In this document: positions 41,029 to 49,933 of the stretch, piece after piece
Layout: every line of letters begins with the position of its first letter
How positions within the stretch are numbered: the stretch's first letter is position 1
Assembly: GCA_039819085.1 (NCBI GenBank)
Contig: JBCBSQ010000005.1
Span: 111,938-175,937 of the forward strand
Length of the DNA: 64,000 bases
From: MED-G105 sp039819085
Lineage (GTDB): Bacteria > Pseudomonadota > Alphaproteobacteria > Caulobacterales > Parvularculaceae
Reading direction: 5' to 3'
Program-made: the position numbers and the translations under genes
The notes under the pieces: model-generated
What the model saw: the letters and a program-made list of their open reading frames with translations, nothing else
Databases searched by the model: none
What the model was told of the DNA's origin: nothing

Positions 41029-42407
41029 CCAGGTGAGGAGGCTTTATCGCCCGTCGCCCTCAGACGCCTTTCTGATCGCCTCAGGAAAAACAGGAGCAGG
41101 AGCGCCGGCCCGCCAATCAGCGCTGTGTAGGCAAAGAACCAGGCGTAGCCGACCGCCTCAACAATGAACCCTGAAAATCCGCCGACGAATTTGCCGGGGA
41201 GGGCGTAGAACGAACTGAAGAGCGCATACTGCGTCGCTGTGAACGCGGTGTTGGTGAGGCTCGACATGTAGGCGATGAGGACGGTGCCGGCGTATCCGTA
41301 AGCGATATTGTCGACCACGACTGCGATCGCAAGGTAAGTCGAGTCCGGCGGCATGAGCGATAGCCAGGAATAGAGCAGGTTCGTAATCGACTGGGTGACG
41401 ACGCCGATCGCGAGCGCCGGCATGAAGGACAGTCTGAGGAGCGTCAACCCGCCGAGGAATACGCCCCCCATCGTCGCCAGCATGCCCGCGCCGCCCCGAA
41501 TGACGCCTATCTGGGTCTTGTCATATCCGATGTCGACGTAAAGCGGCCCGGTCATGAAGCCCATGACGAAATCCGGGATCCGGTAGACCGCGATGAAGCA
41601 GAGAATGACAAGCGCCGCGCCGCCATATCGGCCGATGAAATCCTTAAACGGACCAATTGTTGATTCTCTGAGCGCCTGCATGGGCGGCAGCCTTGGGGGC
41701 GGCTCGTGGACGCCGGCCTCGATCTTCGGCGCAAACAGCGCTGTCGACATCCCCACAAGCATCAGCGCCGCCATGGCCTGGTAGGCCGCCGGCCAGGACG
41801 CGTTGTCGGCGACGATGAGCGCGCCGGTCCCCGACGTTAAAAGGCCGACGCGATACCCGTACTGGTACATCGCGGCCATCATGCCCTGTTCTTCGTCCTC
41901 AGCCGCTTCAATCCGCCAGGCGTCAATGGCGATGTCCTGGGTTGCGGAGGCGAAAGCGATCAGTATCGCAACGATTGCCGCGTATTGGAGGTTGGAGCCG
42001 GGATCAGCGGCCGACATTGCGAGGAGCGTCCCAGCGACGGCGAGCTGCGCCGCCGCCATCCATGCGCGTCGCCTGCCGATCAGCGCTTCAAGAATCGGCA
42101 CCGGGACGCGGTCGAGAAACGGCGCCCAGAGAAACTTGATGGTGAAGGCGAAGCCGACCCAGGCGAACAAGCCAATCTCGCCCCGGCTCACGCCCTCTTC
42201 GCGGAGCCAGATCGAGAGCGTCTGGAAAATAAGGTAGAAGGGCAATCCGGCTGAGAAGCCGAAGACCAGCATCACAACGCCGCGGGGCGTCAGATAAGCG
42301 CGCGCCGCTTCGAGCACAGAGCGGCGGCCTTCCACTGTATCGTCCGCGGCGATCGGTTCGCCGTCGGCGTTGCCGGCGTCGCCTGCGGCTGCGTCATTCG
42401 TTGACAT
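41025..42407 (-). CDS. ampG: AmpG-type muropeptide permease (MFS)
   Basis: A 460-residue major facilitator with about 12-14 hydrophobic segments. AmpG landmarks are the N-terminal FGFSAGLPFYLIFQTLSIWL helix, LFAWVGFAFTIKFLWAPFLDR, the ASATQDIAIDAWRIE motif with Asp and Glu of the permease family, and YRVGLLTSGTGAL. It imports anhydromuropeptides for murein recycling, which fits with MltA in the same window. The start has a GAGGAAAGG ribosome binding site. A 25-bp direct repeat lies 17 bases upstream of the start. No ampC or ampR is nearby. Confidence 0.9.
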   Translation of the reverse strand: MSTNDAAAGDAGNADGEPIAADDTVEGRRSVLEAARAYLTPRGVVMLVFGFSAGLPFYLIFQTLSIWLREEGVSRGEIGLFAWVGFAFTIKFLWAPFLDRVPVPILEALIGRRRAWMAAAQLAVAGTLLAMSAADPGSNLQYAAIVAILIAFASATQDIAIDAWRIEAAEDEEQGMMAAMYQYGYRVGLLTSGTGALIVADNASWPAAYQAMAALMLVGMSTALFAPKIEAGVHEPPPRLPPMQALRESTIGPFKDFIGRYGGAALVILCFIAVYRIPDFVMGFMTGPLYVDIGYDKTQIGVIRGGAGMLATMGGVFLGGLTLLRLSFMPALAIGVVTQSITNLLYSWLSLMPPDSTYLAIAVVVDNIAYGYAGTVLIAYMSSLTNTAFTATQYALFSSFYALPGKFVGGFSGFIVEAVGYAWFFAYTALIGGPALLLLFFLRRSERRLRATGDKASSPG

Positions 42408-42423
42408 GAAGGCCCTTTCCTCA

Positions 42424-42473
42424 CTCGTACGGGCCAGACTCTAACGGGCTCGTATGAGCCAGACCTTAGCGGC
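42424..42473 (-). repeat. Two-copy 25-bp direct repeat upstream of ampG
   Basis: Two adjacent 25-base units (42424-42448 and 42449-42473) share CTCGTA, GCCAGAC and CGG and agree at about 19 of 25 positions. They lie within the ampG leader or promoter, so they may be operator sites. Confidence 0.6.
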
Positions 42474-42670
42474 GTTTGCGGCGACGGAAAGTCGGGCCGC
42501 CGCCGATCCGGGCTAGTCCGGAACGTCTCCCGGCTAACGGAATGCGACTAGTCGCCTCCACGGCCATCGTCAATTACATTTAAATGATTTGCGGCGACAA
42601 AAATAGCGCACACGCTATAGCGCCTGGAATAACGGTAATGACTATATTTACCTGCATTAACAAGAAGTCG

Positions 42671-43939
42671 ATGATGGATAGTATTTCCGCCTTCTTCAAG
42701 TCGCGGCGCGGTAACGTCGCCATGATGTTTGGCGTTCTGGGGCCCGTCCTGATTGTGGGCCTTGGCGCGGCGGTCGACTTCGGCAGGGCGAGCCTCGCCC
42801 GCTCAATCGTGCAGGAGGCGACGGACGCGGCGCTTCTCGCCGCAGCGCGCTTGAAGACCGCGCGTCCGGGGACGTCGCAGGCCGATCTCGACGCCGCGGC
42901 CCAGAAGTTCTTCGCCGCGGTTCTTGGCGAGGGCAGCGGCGTCGTCGCTTCGCCCGTCTCTGTGTCTCATAATCCCGCTACAAACGAGTTTGCGGCCAGT
43001 GTCCAAGCCCATATCCCGTCGACATTCATGCGCCTTGCAGGCATCGATCAGATTGATGTCAGTACCCAGACGCTCGTCGAGGTCGCGCCGCCGGGCGCGG
43101 TGGAGGTGGCGCTGGTGCTGGATACGACCGGGTCGATGGGGTCGAACGGCAAGATCGACGACCTGAAGGAGGCTTCGGGAAACCTCGTTACGTCGATGTT
43201 CGCGTTGCCGGAGACCGACGTGAAGTTCAGCATCGTTCCGTTCGCGCAGTATGTGAACCTCGGTTTCGGCCACAATAGCGCCGCGTGGCTTGATCAGGGC
43301 GCGCCTGGGTTCATCGGTTGCGTTGGCTCGAGGCCCTATCCCCGCAACACGGAGGACGCCGTCGACGCCACCAATCCGGTCCCCGGCGTCGCCGTCAGTT
43401 CGTTCGCTTGCCAAACCGAGGAAGTAACACCGCTCACTGACAATCAGTCACGCATCGAAGATGCGTTGGAGGCGATGACCCCGAGCGGTTGGACGTATAT
43501 TCCGACAGGCCTTGTTTGGGGGTGGCGGACGATCACCGAGGCCGCGCCATTTCAGGAAGGACTGTCGAAACCGGAGTTGGAGGATCGGCGCGGCGTCAAG
43601 GCGATCGTACTGATGACGGACGGCGCCAATACCGTCTCCCCCGACCCGAACGATCCAGCTGACGTCATGCACAATTACGGGGGCTCAATCGGCTGGCAGG
43701 TCTCCGGCGCGACCGCCTACGCCAATACGCTCACCACGGAGCTGTGCGAAAACATCAAGAATGACGACGTTAGCCTCTACACCATCGCGTTCGAGGTGAC
43801 GGACACGACAATCCGCGACATTCTCGAAAGCTGCGCTAATTCGCCTGCTGATTATTATGACGCCCAGAATTCAAATGAACTGATCGCCGCCTTTGATTCG
43901 ATCGGCGAGCGGCTCCGCGATCTCAGCCTGCGGCGCTAG
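42671..43939 (+). CDS. TadG-like pilus-assembly protein with von Willebrand domain
   Basis: A 422-residue protein. It opens with a TadE/G-type leader, SRRGNVAMMFGVLGPVLIVGLGAAVDF, the single hydrophobic helix near residues 15-35. A vWA domain (about 135-410) follows with the MIDAS-like DTTGSMGS and MTDGANT motifs. Such proteins belong to the Tad (Flp) pilus system, but no tadA/B/C, rcpA or flp gene is in this window, so it stands alone. Several cysteines (SFACQTEE, LESCANSP) may form disulfides. The start is uncertain: the ATG at 42671 gives the usual leader, and the frame is open to 42584. Orphan TadG-like genes are common in Caulobacterales. Confidence 0.85.
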   Translation: MMDSISAFFKSRRGNVAMMFGVLGPVLIVGLGAAVDFGRASLARSIVQEATDAALLAAARLKTARPGTSQADLDAAAQKFFAAVLGEGSGVVASPVSVSHNPATNEFAASVQAHIPSTFMRLAGIDQIDVSTQTLVEVAPPGAVEVALVLDTTGSMGSNGKIDDLKEASGNLVTSMFALPETDVKFSIVPFAQYVNLGFGHNSAAWLDQGAPGFIGCVGSRPYPRNTEDAVDATNPVPGVAVSSFACQTEEVTPLTDNQSRIEDALEAMTPSGWTYIPTGLVWGWRTITEAAPFQEGLSKPELEDRRGVKAIVLMTDGANTVSPDPNDPADVMHNYGGSIGWQVSGATAYANTLTTELCENIKNDDVSLYTIAFEVTDTTIRDILESCANSPADYYDAQNSNELIAAFDSIGERLRDLSLRR

Positions 43940-44023
43940 TCTGTCGGTTGAAGCAAGCGCCTCGCGTCGCAAAGGTTCCGCCGAGGCGACGGACGCGTTC
44001 ATGGTCGCGGCGCGTCGGCGGCG

Positions 44024-45991
44024 TCAGGACGCCGCAACAAGACCTCTGCCGCCGCGCCATTTTGCGACCATGCCGACCAGATCGGCGGGATCGAACGGCT
44101 TGGTCAGAAAATCATCCATACCCGCCGCAAGGCATTTGCGCCGATCCGTCGCCATGGCGTTGGCGGTCAGGGCGACAATCGGAGCATCGGCGTTCGAGCC
44201 GCCCTTCGCTCTGATGCGCCGCGTCGCTTCGAGACCGTCCATCTGCGGCATGTGCATGTCCATAAAGACCATATCGTATACGGATTTCTCGCACATCTCC
44301 ACGGCCTGGACGCCGTTCTCGGCGATATCGACCGCATGGCCGTCTCGCCTCAGAAGAGTGGTGGCGAGGACGGCGTTGATCGAATTGTCCTCCGCAAGCA
44401 GAAGCTTCAGTTGCGCGTTAGCGTCGTCGCCATCCTTCTTGCGAACGCCGCCGGCTTCGTCGCGTCGCGCCGTCGCCTTCGAGCCTGGTTTCTTCGCTCC
44501 CGTTCGCGCCGGGTCTGCGCGCGCATCGTCCGTGTGAGCGGACGCTTCTTCGCCCTTCAGGGCGCTCAGCTCACGGATGAGCGTCGATTGCCGGATTGGC
44601 GTAAGGAGGTAGCCGTCAAAGCCCTTATCCCGCAAGTCACTGATCGTGTTGCGCGCGTCCGCGCCGATGAAAGCGAGCGCGCGGGCGGTTGCGGCGAGAG
44701 TCTCCCGCGCGATTGCGTCAATTAATCGGTAGTCACACAAAAAGACCGGACGGCTCATGGCTTTGATCGCGTCGGCGGCCGCGCGCGCGGTTGTCGCCAC
44801 CTGAAAGTCCTTGCGGCCGAGCGCTGTCAGTTGCCGCCTGAAATGGTCCGCCAGAATGACGGACGGGGTGGCGACGAGGATCGGCGCGCGTCCGGTGTCG
44901 GGGCGCGGCGCGGCGACGGCCGCGATCTTTGCGCGCATCGTGAAGGTGAACTCGCTGCCGGTTCCGAGTTTGCTGCGCAGGCTGATTTGCCCGCCAAGCG
45001 CGGTGGCGAGGCGCCGCGAGATGGCGAGGCCGAGCCCCGCCCCTTCGGCGCGCCGGCCGCCGTTTTCGACCGCTTGTTCGAACTCTTCGAAAATATGCGC
45101 CTGTTGGTCCTTGTCGATGCCGACGCCGGTGTCGCGAATGACAATAGTGAGATCCACTTCGCCATTGCCGCGCGGCTTGGCGAACGCCTCAATGCCGACG
45201 CCGCCTGTCTCGGTGAATTTCACGCCGTTGCCGGCGAGATTGATGAGAATCTGGCGGATTCGATTTTCGTCGCCGATCAGCCGTTGCGGGGTCGAGGGAT
45301 GAGTGAAGCCGGCAAGGTCGATCTTCTTTTCCGCGGCGCGCGGCGCGAGCATTTCCGTGACGTTCTGAACGAGATGGAACGGATCAAAGGGCGCGGCTTC
45401 GAGCTCGAGTTTGCCGGCGCGCAGCTTGGCGTAGTCGAGAACGTCGTTGATCAGGCTGACGAGCGCGCCGCCCGCTTCGCGGATCGACTCAACATAGCTG
45501 CGTTGATTGGCGTCCAACGACGTGTCGAGAAGCAGGTTGGTCATCCCGATGACGCCGTTCAGAGGCGTGCGCATCTCATGGCTCATGGTCGCAATGAAAT
45601 GCGCTTGGTCGGCGATGTCGCGCTGACCCTTGGACTCCTCCGGCGCGCCGATCCGAAGTGTGAGGCGGCGGCGCTCCGGCGCGATGCGGCCGGCGTAGAG
45701 CCGCTCGCCGCTGTCAAATGCGGTGAGGCGCCAGTCAATAACCGCCTCGCCGGAGGCGGTCTCCGCCGATGTTCGAAACAGCGTTGGGGGATTGAGATGG
45801 TCGGGCGTCGTCGCATAAGGCGCGAAGCGTTTGCCTGGCCACGCCTCGGGCGGCGCGCCGAACAGCTCCGCGAAGCTGAGGCTGACGAAACGGATGACGT
45901 CGCGGCCGTCGCACAGAACGACCAGCTCGCGCCCGTCGCACAGAACGACCAGCTCGCGCCCGTAATTCGCTTCGTCGAAAGCGCCCGTCAT
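44024..45991 (-). CDS. Hybrid sensor histidine kinase with pseudo-receiver
   Basis: A 655-residue soluble kinase. The ATG at 45991 follows GGGTGAG. It has a PAS-like sensor (about 12-110), then HisKA with His138 (FIATMSHEMRTPLNG), HATPase (NLAGNGVKF, DTGVGI, GAGLGLAIS), a degenerate receiver (about 385-495, lacking the phospho-Asp pattern) and a working C-terminal receiver with Asp578 (FMDMHMPQMDG). No transmembrane segment is visible. It would phosphorylate its own receiver and probably a phosphotransferase partner. The start of the PAS domain holds a perfect 27-bp tandem duplication giving LVVLCDGRE twice. It lies 72 bases after comM, same strand. Confidence 0.9.
   Translation of the reverse strand: MTGAFDEANYGRELVVLCDGRELVVLCDGRDVIRFVSLSFAELFGAPPEAWPGKRFAPYATTPDHLNPPTLFRTSAETASGEAVIDWRLTAFDSGERLYAGRIAPERRRLTLRIGAPEESKGQRDIADQAHFIATMSHEMRTPLNGVIGMTNLLLDTSLDANQRSYVESIREAGGALVSLINDVLDYAKLRAGKLELEAAPFDPFHLVQNVTEMLAPRAAEKKIDLAGFTHPSTPQRLIGDENRIRQILINLAGNGVKFTETGGVGIEAFAKPRGNGEVDLTIVIRDTGVGIDKDQQAHIFEEFEQAVENGGRRAEGAGLGLAISRRLATALGGQISLRSKLGTGSEFTFTMRAKIAAVAAPRPDTGRAPILVATPSVILADHFRRQLTALGRKDFQVATTARAAADAIKAMSRPVFLCDYRLIDAIARETLAATARALAFIGADARNTISDLRDKGFDGYLLTPIRQSTLIRELSALKGEEASAHTDDARADPARTGAKKPGSKATARRDEAGGVRKKDGDDANAQLKLLLAEDNSINAVLATTLLRRDGHAVDIAENGVQAVEMCEKSVYDMVFMDMHMPQMDGLEATRRIRAKGGSNADAPIVALTANAMATDRRKCLAAGMDDFLTKPFDPADLVGMVAKWRGGRGLVAAS
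45908..45961 (-). repeat. Perfect 27-bp tandem duplication inside the kinase gene
   Basis: Two identical 27-base units (45908-45934 and 45935-45961) keep the reading frame and repeat nine residues of the kinase PAS region. Perfect identity points to a recent duplication by slippage. Confidence 0.95.
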
Positions 45992-46063
45992 GCTGGTCTC
46001 ACCCCGTCCGCACTGAAACGGGAGCATCAATGCGCGCGCTAAAGATAGCGTTAGCAAAAAGCC

Positions 46064-47737
46064 TTAACGCGCGCCTGGCGTCACGCCGAAAGACCCCGCA
46101 AAGCGGTTCTCGTCCTCTATCGTCGATGGCGTTACGGGGCCGTTCGGCGGCGCCGGATCGCCGGCGCGCGAGCGGTGGCTCACCGCTTCGGAGATGTGGC
46201 GCCGCCGCACGCCATCCGCCCCGTCCAGATCGGCGAGCGTCCGCGCAATGCGCAAAATGCGCGTATAGGCTCGCGCGGAAAGGGACAGCGTCTCCGCGGC
46301 CTTTGCGAGGAGCGCGGCGCCATCTGCGTCTGGCTGGGCGACAATGGCGAGCCGCGCGTCGCTGAGGGCCGCATTGTGGGTCGCGGCGGGGCGAAGGAGC
46401 GGATCGCCCGCGAGGCTGTCCGGCGGGCTGTGCGGTCGATTGTCCGCTTGGAAGGCGCCGTTTGCGGCGGCCTCTCGTTCGCGCTGCGCTGTTCGAGCGG
46501 CGGCGACCCTTTCCGCCACAGCTGCGCTCGCTTCGCCGGTCGCCGGGCGTGAGAGGTCCGCCGCGGTCACGGGAGCGAGATTAACCGTAATGTCGATACG
46601 GTCGAGCAAGGGGCCTGACACCCGCGCGCGGTACGCCGCTTCGCAATTCGCGCCGCGTCCGCAGGCGCGCCCGCTGGCGCGTCCATACCCGCAACGGCAG
46701 GGGTTCATGGCGGCGACGAGCTGAAAGCGGGCGGGATACCGGGCGCGCACATTGGCGCGCGCAATCATCACATCGCCTGTCTCGAGCGGCTGGCGTAAGC
46801 TGTCGAGGACTTGCGGGGCGAACTCGGGCAGCTCGTCCAAAAACAAGACGCCGTTATGCGCGAGCGACGCCTCGCCCGGCCGGGCCCGAACGCCGCCGCC
46901 GACCATCGCGGCCATCGAGGCTGAGTGATGCGGCGCGCGGAAGGGGCGGGCGGGCGACAGTCGGCCGCGCTCCAGCATGCCGGCCATCGACTGCACCATA
47001 GAGGTCTCAAGCATCTCTCCGGCGGTCAGCGGCGGCAGGACGCCAGGCAACCGGGCGGCGAGCATCGACTTGCCGGCCCCCGGCGGCCCGACCATCAAGA
47101 GATTGTGGCCGCCCGCCGCTGCGACTTCGAGCGCGCGGCGCGCGTTCTCCTGGCCTTTCACGTCGGCGAGGTCAGGACTTGCCGGCGTGTCGCGAAGGCC
47201 GCCCGGCTGAGGCGGCGACAGCGCCTGCGCGCCCTTGAAGTGGTTAACAAGCTGAATGAGCGAAGTCGGCGCAATGACATCAAGGTCGCCGCCGGCCCAG
47301 GCGGCTTCCGCGCCATTCGCCGCGGGGCAAACGAGCCGCATGCCCGCCGCCCTGGCCGCAATCGCCGCCGGCAACGCGCCGTCGACCCGCGCGATCGACC
47401 CGTCCAGCCCCAGCTCTCCGATCACGGCCGCGCCGTCGAGCGCGTCGCGGGGCGTCGCGCCCATTTCGACCAGCAGGCCGAGCGCAATGGGCAGGTCGAA
47501 ATGGGCTCCTTCCTTGGGCAGGTCGGCCGGCGCGAGGTTCACGGTCACCCGCTTGGCGGGCAGGCCAAGCCCAACGGCGCTGAGCGCGGCGCGGACCCGT
47601 TCGCGCGCCTCCGACACCGCCTTGTCCGGCAGGCCGACAATCGCGAACTGATTGGCGCCGCCCGCGATCTGCACTTCGACCGAGACGGGACGCGCATCGA
47701 CTCCATGAAACGCGAAGCTCGACAATTGCGTGACCAT
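46064..47737 (-). CDS. comM: ComM/YifB-type Mg-chelatase-like AAA+ helicase
   Basis: A 557-residue protein of the ComM/YifB family. It opens with a Lon-substrate-like domain (VTQLSSFAFHGVDARPVSVEV, then IVGLPDKAVSEARERV), then the AAA+ core: Walker A GPPGAGKS, Walker B GVLFLDELPEF, and the NPCRCGYG zinc-like stretch with four cysteines. The C-terminal domain ends with the LSARAYTRILRIARTLADL helices. ComM is a branch-migration helicase that helps integrate DNA during transformation, although no competence genes are here. The ATG at 47737 starts the conserved fold; the 47 residues upstream in frame are unlikely to be coded. Confidence 0.93.
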   Translation of the reverse strand: MVTQLSSFAFHGVDARPVSVEVQIAGGANQFAIVGLPDKAVSEARERVRAALSAVGLGLPAKRVTVNLAPADLPKEGAHFDLPIALGLLVEMGATPRDALDGAAVIGELGLDGSIARVDGALPAAIAARAAGMRLVCPAANGAEAAWAGGDLDVIAPTSLIQLVNHFKGAQALSPPQPGGLRDTPASPDLADVKGQENARRALEVAAAGGHNLLMVGPPGAGKSMLAARLPGVLPPLTAGEMLETSMVQSMAGMLERGRLSPARPFRAPHHSASMAAMVGGGVRARPGEASLAHNGVLFLDELPEFAPQVLDSLRQPLETGDVMIARANVRARYPARFQLVAAMNPCRCGYGRASGRACGRGANCEAAYRARVSGPLLDRIDITVNLAPVTAADLSRPATGEASAAVAERVAAARTAQREREAAANGAFQADNRPHSPPDSLAGDPLLRPAATHNAALSDARLAIVAQPDADGAALLAKAAETLSLSARAYTRILRIARTLADLDGADGVRRRHISEAVSHRSRAGDPAPPNGPVTPSTIEDENRFAGSFGVTPGAR

Positions 47738-47758
47738 AGCGACCGCTCTTTCCCAGAT

Positions 47759-47804
47759 GCGGCTTTCAAGCCGCAGATTGCGCCGGACGCGGCTTTCGGG
47801 CCGC
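47759..47804. repeat. Twin GC-rich hairpins upstream of comM
   Basis: Two hairpins, GCGGCTTTCAAGCCGC (47759-47774) and GCGGCTTTCGGGCCGC (47789-47804), lie 30 bases apart with similar flanks (CAGATTG / GCATTG). They sit in the comM leader and may be a repeat element or an RNA structure. Confidence 0.6.
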
Positions 47805-48061
47805 GCATTGTCTAAGTCCGCTGACGCAACGGAAAGCGCGCCATTTTGAGAACATAGCACGAACATAGGCAGTCGCACAATTCACTTTGTTTCCGCGGCG
47901 AACAGCCGTTTGGTTGGCGAGACGAACGCGATTGGATAGTCAGGCGTTTACGGGCGGCATGGCCGCTCCGGTCTCTTCGACATACGCAGTTGCGTGACAA
48001 GCGGCGCCCCCTTAGGGCGGTGCGCGCCACATCGGAATTTGGGGGCGGGTGAGGCATCGAA

Positions 48062-49912
48062 ATGGGCAAGGTTCGACTTCTTTTCACTGCGGACGGCGCG
48101 GCGCTCGGCGAACGGGTCGCGTTGGCGCTGCAGGAGCAGGGGGTCGGCCTTTCTTTCGGTCTCTTTGACGAGGGCGATCTCGATCCGCGGCCTGTGACGG
48201 CGACGATCGTCATCTGGACGGCTCAGGCGCGCGCCTCGTCTGACATTCTGCTGGCGTGCGACAATGCGATGGCGGCGCGCTCGCTCGTTCCGATTGGCGG
48301 TTCGGGTCAGGCGCCGGAGGCGTTCGCTGAGTTGGCGCCGATCAATCTTTCGGGCTGGACGGGGGATGTCGACGACCCGCGCTGGCGGTTTGTTCTCGAC
48401 GAATTGTCGCTCGCCGGGCGTCGCGGCGAGGTTCGCAACACGGAGGAGGACGTCCGCAATGCGGACCAAGAGGCGAGCGCGGCGGCCGCGCCAATCGCCT
48501 CCATCGAGGTCGCCTCGGCGACAGCGGCGAGTGCGCCTCGTCGGAACACGTCCGCGCCTCGTTCGCAATCGCCATTTCGCAAGCGGCTCGCCGCCCGGCC
48601 AAACGTCGCCGCGATCGCGGCCGGGTTCGCCGCATCGCTGATGGTGACGGGCGGCGCCGCCTTTATCGCCGGCGTTTCGGCGTATCGCGCCGGTCCGGCG
48701 CTCGCCGCGAACGCCCCCGACGCGCCGGCGTCGATGCGTACGCTGACGGCGTCCGCGCCCCCGGCCGCCGCAGCGGACCCTGCGCTTTCGCCCGCTGCTT
48801 CGAGCGCGGCTCCCATCGCCGCCTTCATTGAGCCGTCGCCGGCGGCGAAGCTTGCCATGGAGTCGGGCGGCGACATCGCGGGGGACGCTTCTGGCGCGGA
48901 GCAGGCGGAAAGCGCTGCGGCGCAGGAAGCTCTGTCATCCGACGATGTTATCGGGCGCCTCGCCTGGGCGACGACATCGCAGACAGGCGATGCGGCGGTA
49001 GAGGAAATCGTCAGCTCCACCTCATCAGCCAATGAGGCGGACGGGGCTGTCGATGACCCGACCGTGCTCGCCGCCGCGGCGATCCCGGAGGCGCCTGAAG
49101 ACCCCCTTGAGCCGGACGTCGCCGACGCGTTGGGCGCGACGCTTCCGGAAGGCGCGTTCCGGGATTGCGACGTCTGCCCTGCGCTGGTGGTCGCGCCAGC
49201 GGGCGCATTCGCGATTGGCTCGCCAGCCGGCGAAGCGGCGCGCACTTATGACGAATACGTTGTTTCGGATGTGGAGATGCCGACTGCTTACGCGATCGGC
49301 GTCCATGAGGTGACGTTTGCGCAATGGGACGCTTGCGTTTCGGATGGCGGCTGCCGCGGCTACAGGCCGTCTGACGTGGGCTGGGGGCGCGGGGCGCGGC
49401 CGGTCGTCAATGTCTCGTTTGAAGATGCGCAAGGTTACGTCGACTGGCTGTCCCGCAGGACCGGCCACGCCTATCGCCTGCCGAGCGAAGCGGAGTGGGA
49501 GTACGCCGCGCGCGCCAAGGCCAACGGTCCTTTCGGGTTCGGCCACGGCCTGTCGCCTGAGCGGGCGAACTATCACGGCTCCTACCCTTATGATGGGCCG
49601 AAAGGGGTCTACCGCCGCAAGACGACGCCGGTCGGCGCGTTCGCCGCGAACGCCTTCGGTCTTTATGACGTCCACGGAAATGTCTGGGAATGGACGGCGG
49701 ATTGCTGGATGGCGGGCGCGCGCGTGCCGGATCCCGGCGCGAAGCCGGTTGACGCGGGCGCCGGCGGGGACTGTTCAAAGCGCGTCGTCAAAGGCGGCGC
49801 CTGGAGCACCGGCGGCTGGCGCTTGCGAGCGGCGCACCGCGAAGCGACGCCGACGGCGGCGCGCAACTTCTCCACTGGCTTCCGGGTCGTGCGCGCCGCG
49901 CCGGAGGGGTGA
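48062..49912 (+). CDS. TIR-like, transmembrane, FGE-fold (SUMF1) fusion protein
   Basis: A 616-residue protein with three parts. Residues 1-120 read as a TIR-like domain: VRLLFTADGAALGERVALAL opens it, VIWTAQARASSDILLACDNA covers the alphaC-like region and LVPI and INLSGW follow. The usual catalytic Glu is not in place, so NADase activity is doubtful. A hydrophobic helix (about 181-205) crosses the membrane, and a long Ala/Pro linker leads to a formylglycine-generating-enzyme/sulfatase-modifying fold (about 375-612): IGSPAGE, YRLPSEAEWEYAARA, GLYDVHGNVWEWTADCW and GGAWSTGGW. The copper-binding cysteine pair of true FGE is absent, so it is probably a binding module in the periplasm. Its partners are unknown. 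Confidence 0.75.
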   Translation: MGKVRLLFTADGAALGERVALALQEQGVGLSFGLFDEGDLDPRPVTATIVIWTAQARASSDILLACDNAMAARSLVPIGGSGQAPEAFAELAPINLSGWTGDVDDPRWRFVLDELSLAGRRGEVRNTEEDVRNADQEASAAAAPIASIEVASATAASAPRRNTSAPRSQSPFRKRLAARPNVAAIAAGFAASLMVTGGAAFIAGVSAYRAGPALAANAPDAPASMRTLTASAPPAAAADPALSPAASSAAPIAAFIEPSPAAKLAMESGGDIAGDASGAEQAESAAAQEALSSDDVIGRLAWATTSQTGDAAVEEIVSSTSSANEADGAVDDPTVLAAAAIPEAPEDPLEPDVADALGATLPEGAFRDCDVCPALVVAPAGAFAIGSPAGEAARTYDEYVVSDVEMPTAYAIGVHEVTFAQWDACVSDGGCRGYRPSDVGWGRGARPVVNVSFEDAQGYVDWLSRRTGHAYRLPSEAEWEYAARAKANGPFGFGHGLSPERANYHGSYPYDGPKGVYRRKTTPVGAFAANAFGLYDVHGNVWEWTADCWMAGARVPDPGAKPVDAGAGGDCSKRVVKGGAWSTGGWRLRAAHREATPTAARNFSTGFRVVRAAPEG

Positions 49913-49933
49913 CGGCTCGGCTGCGATTGCGAG

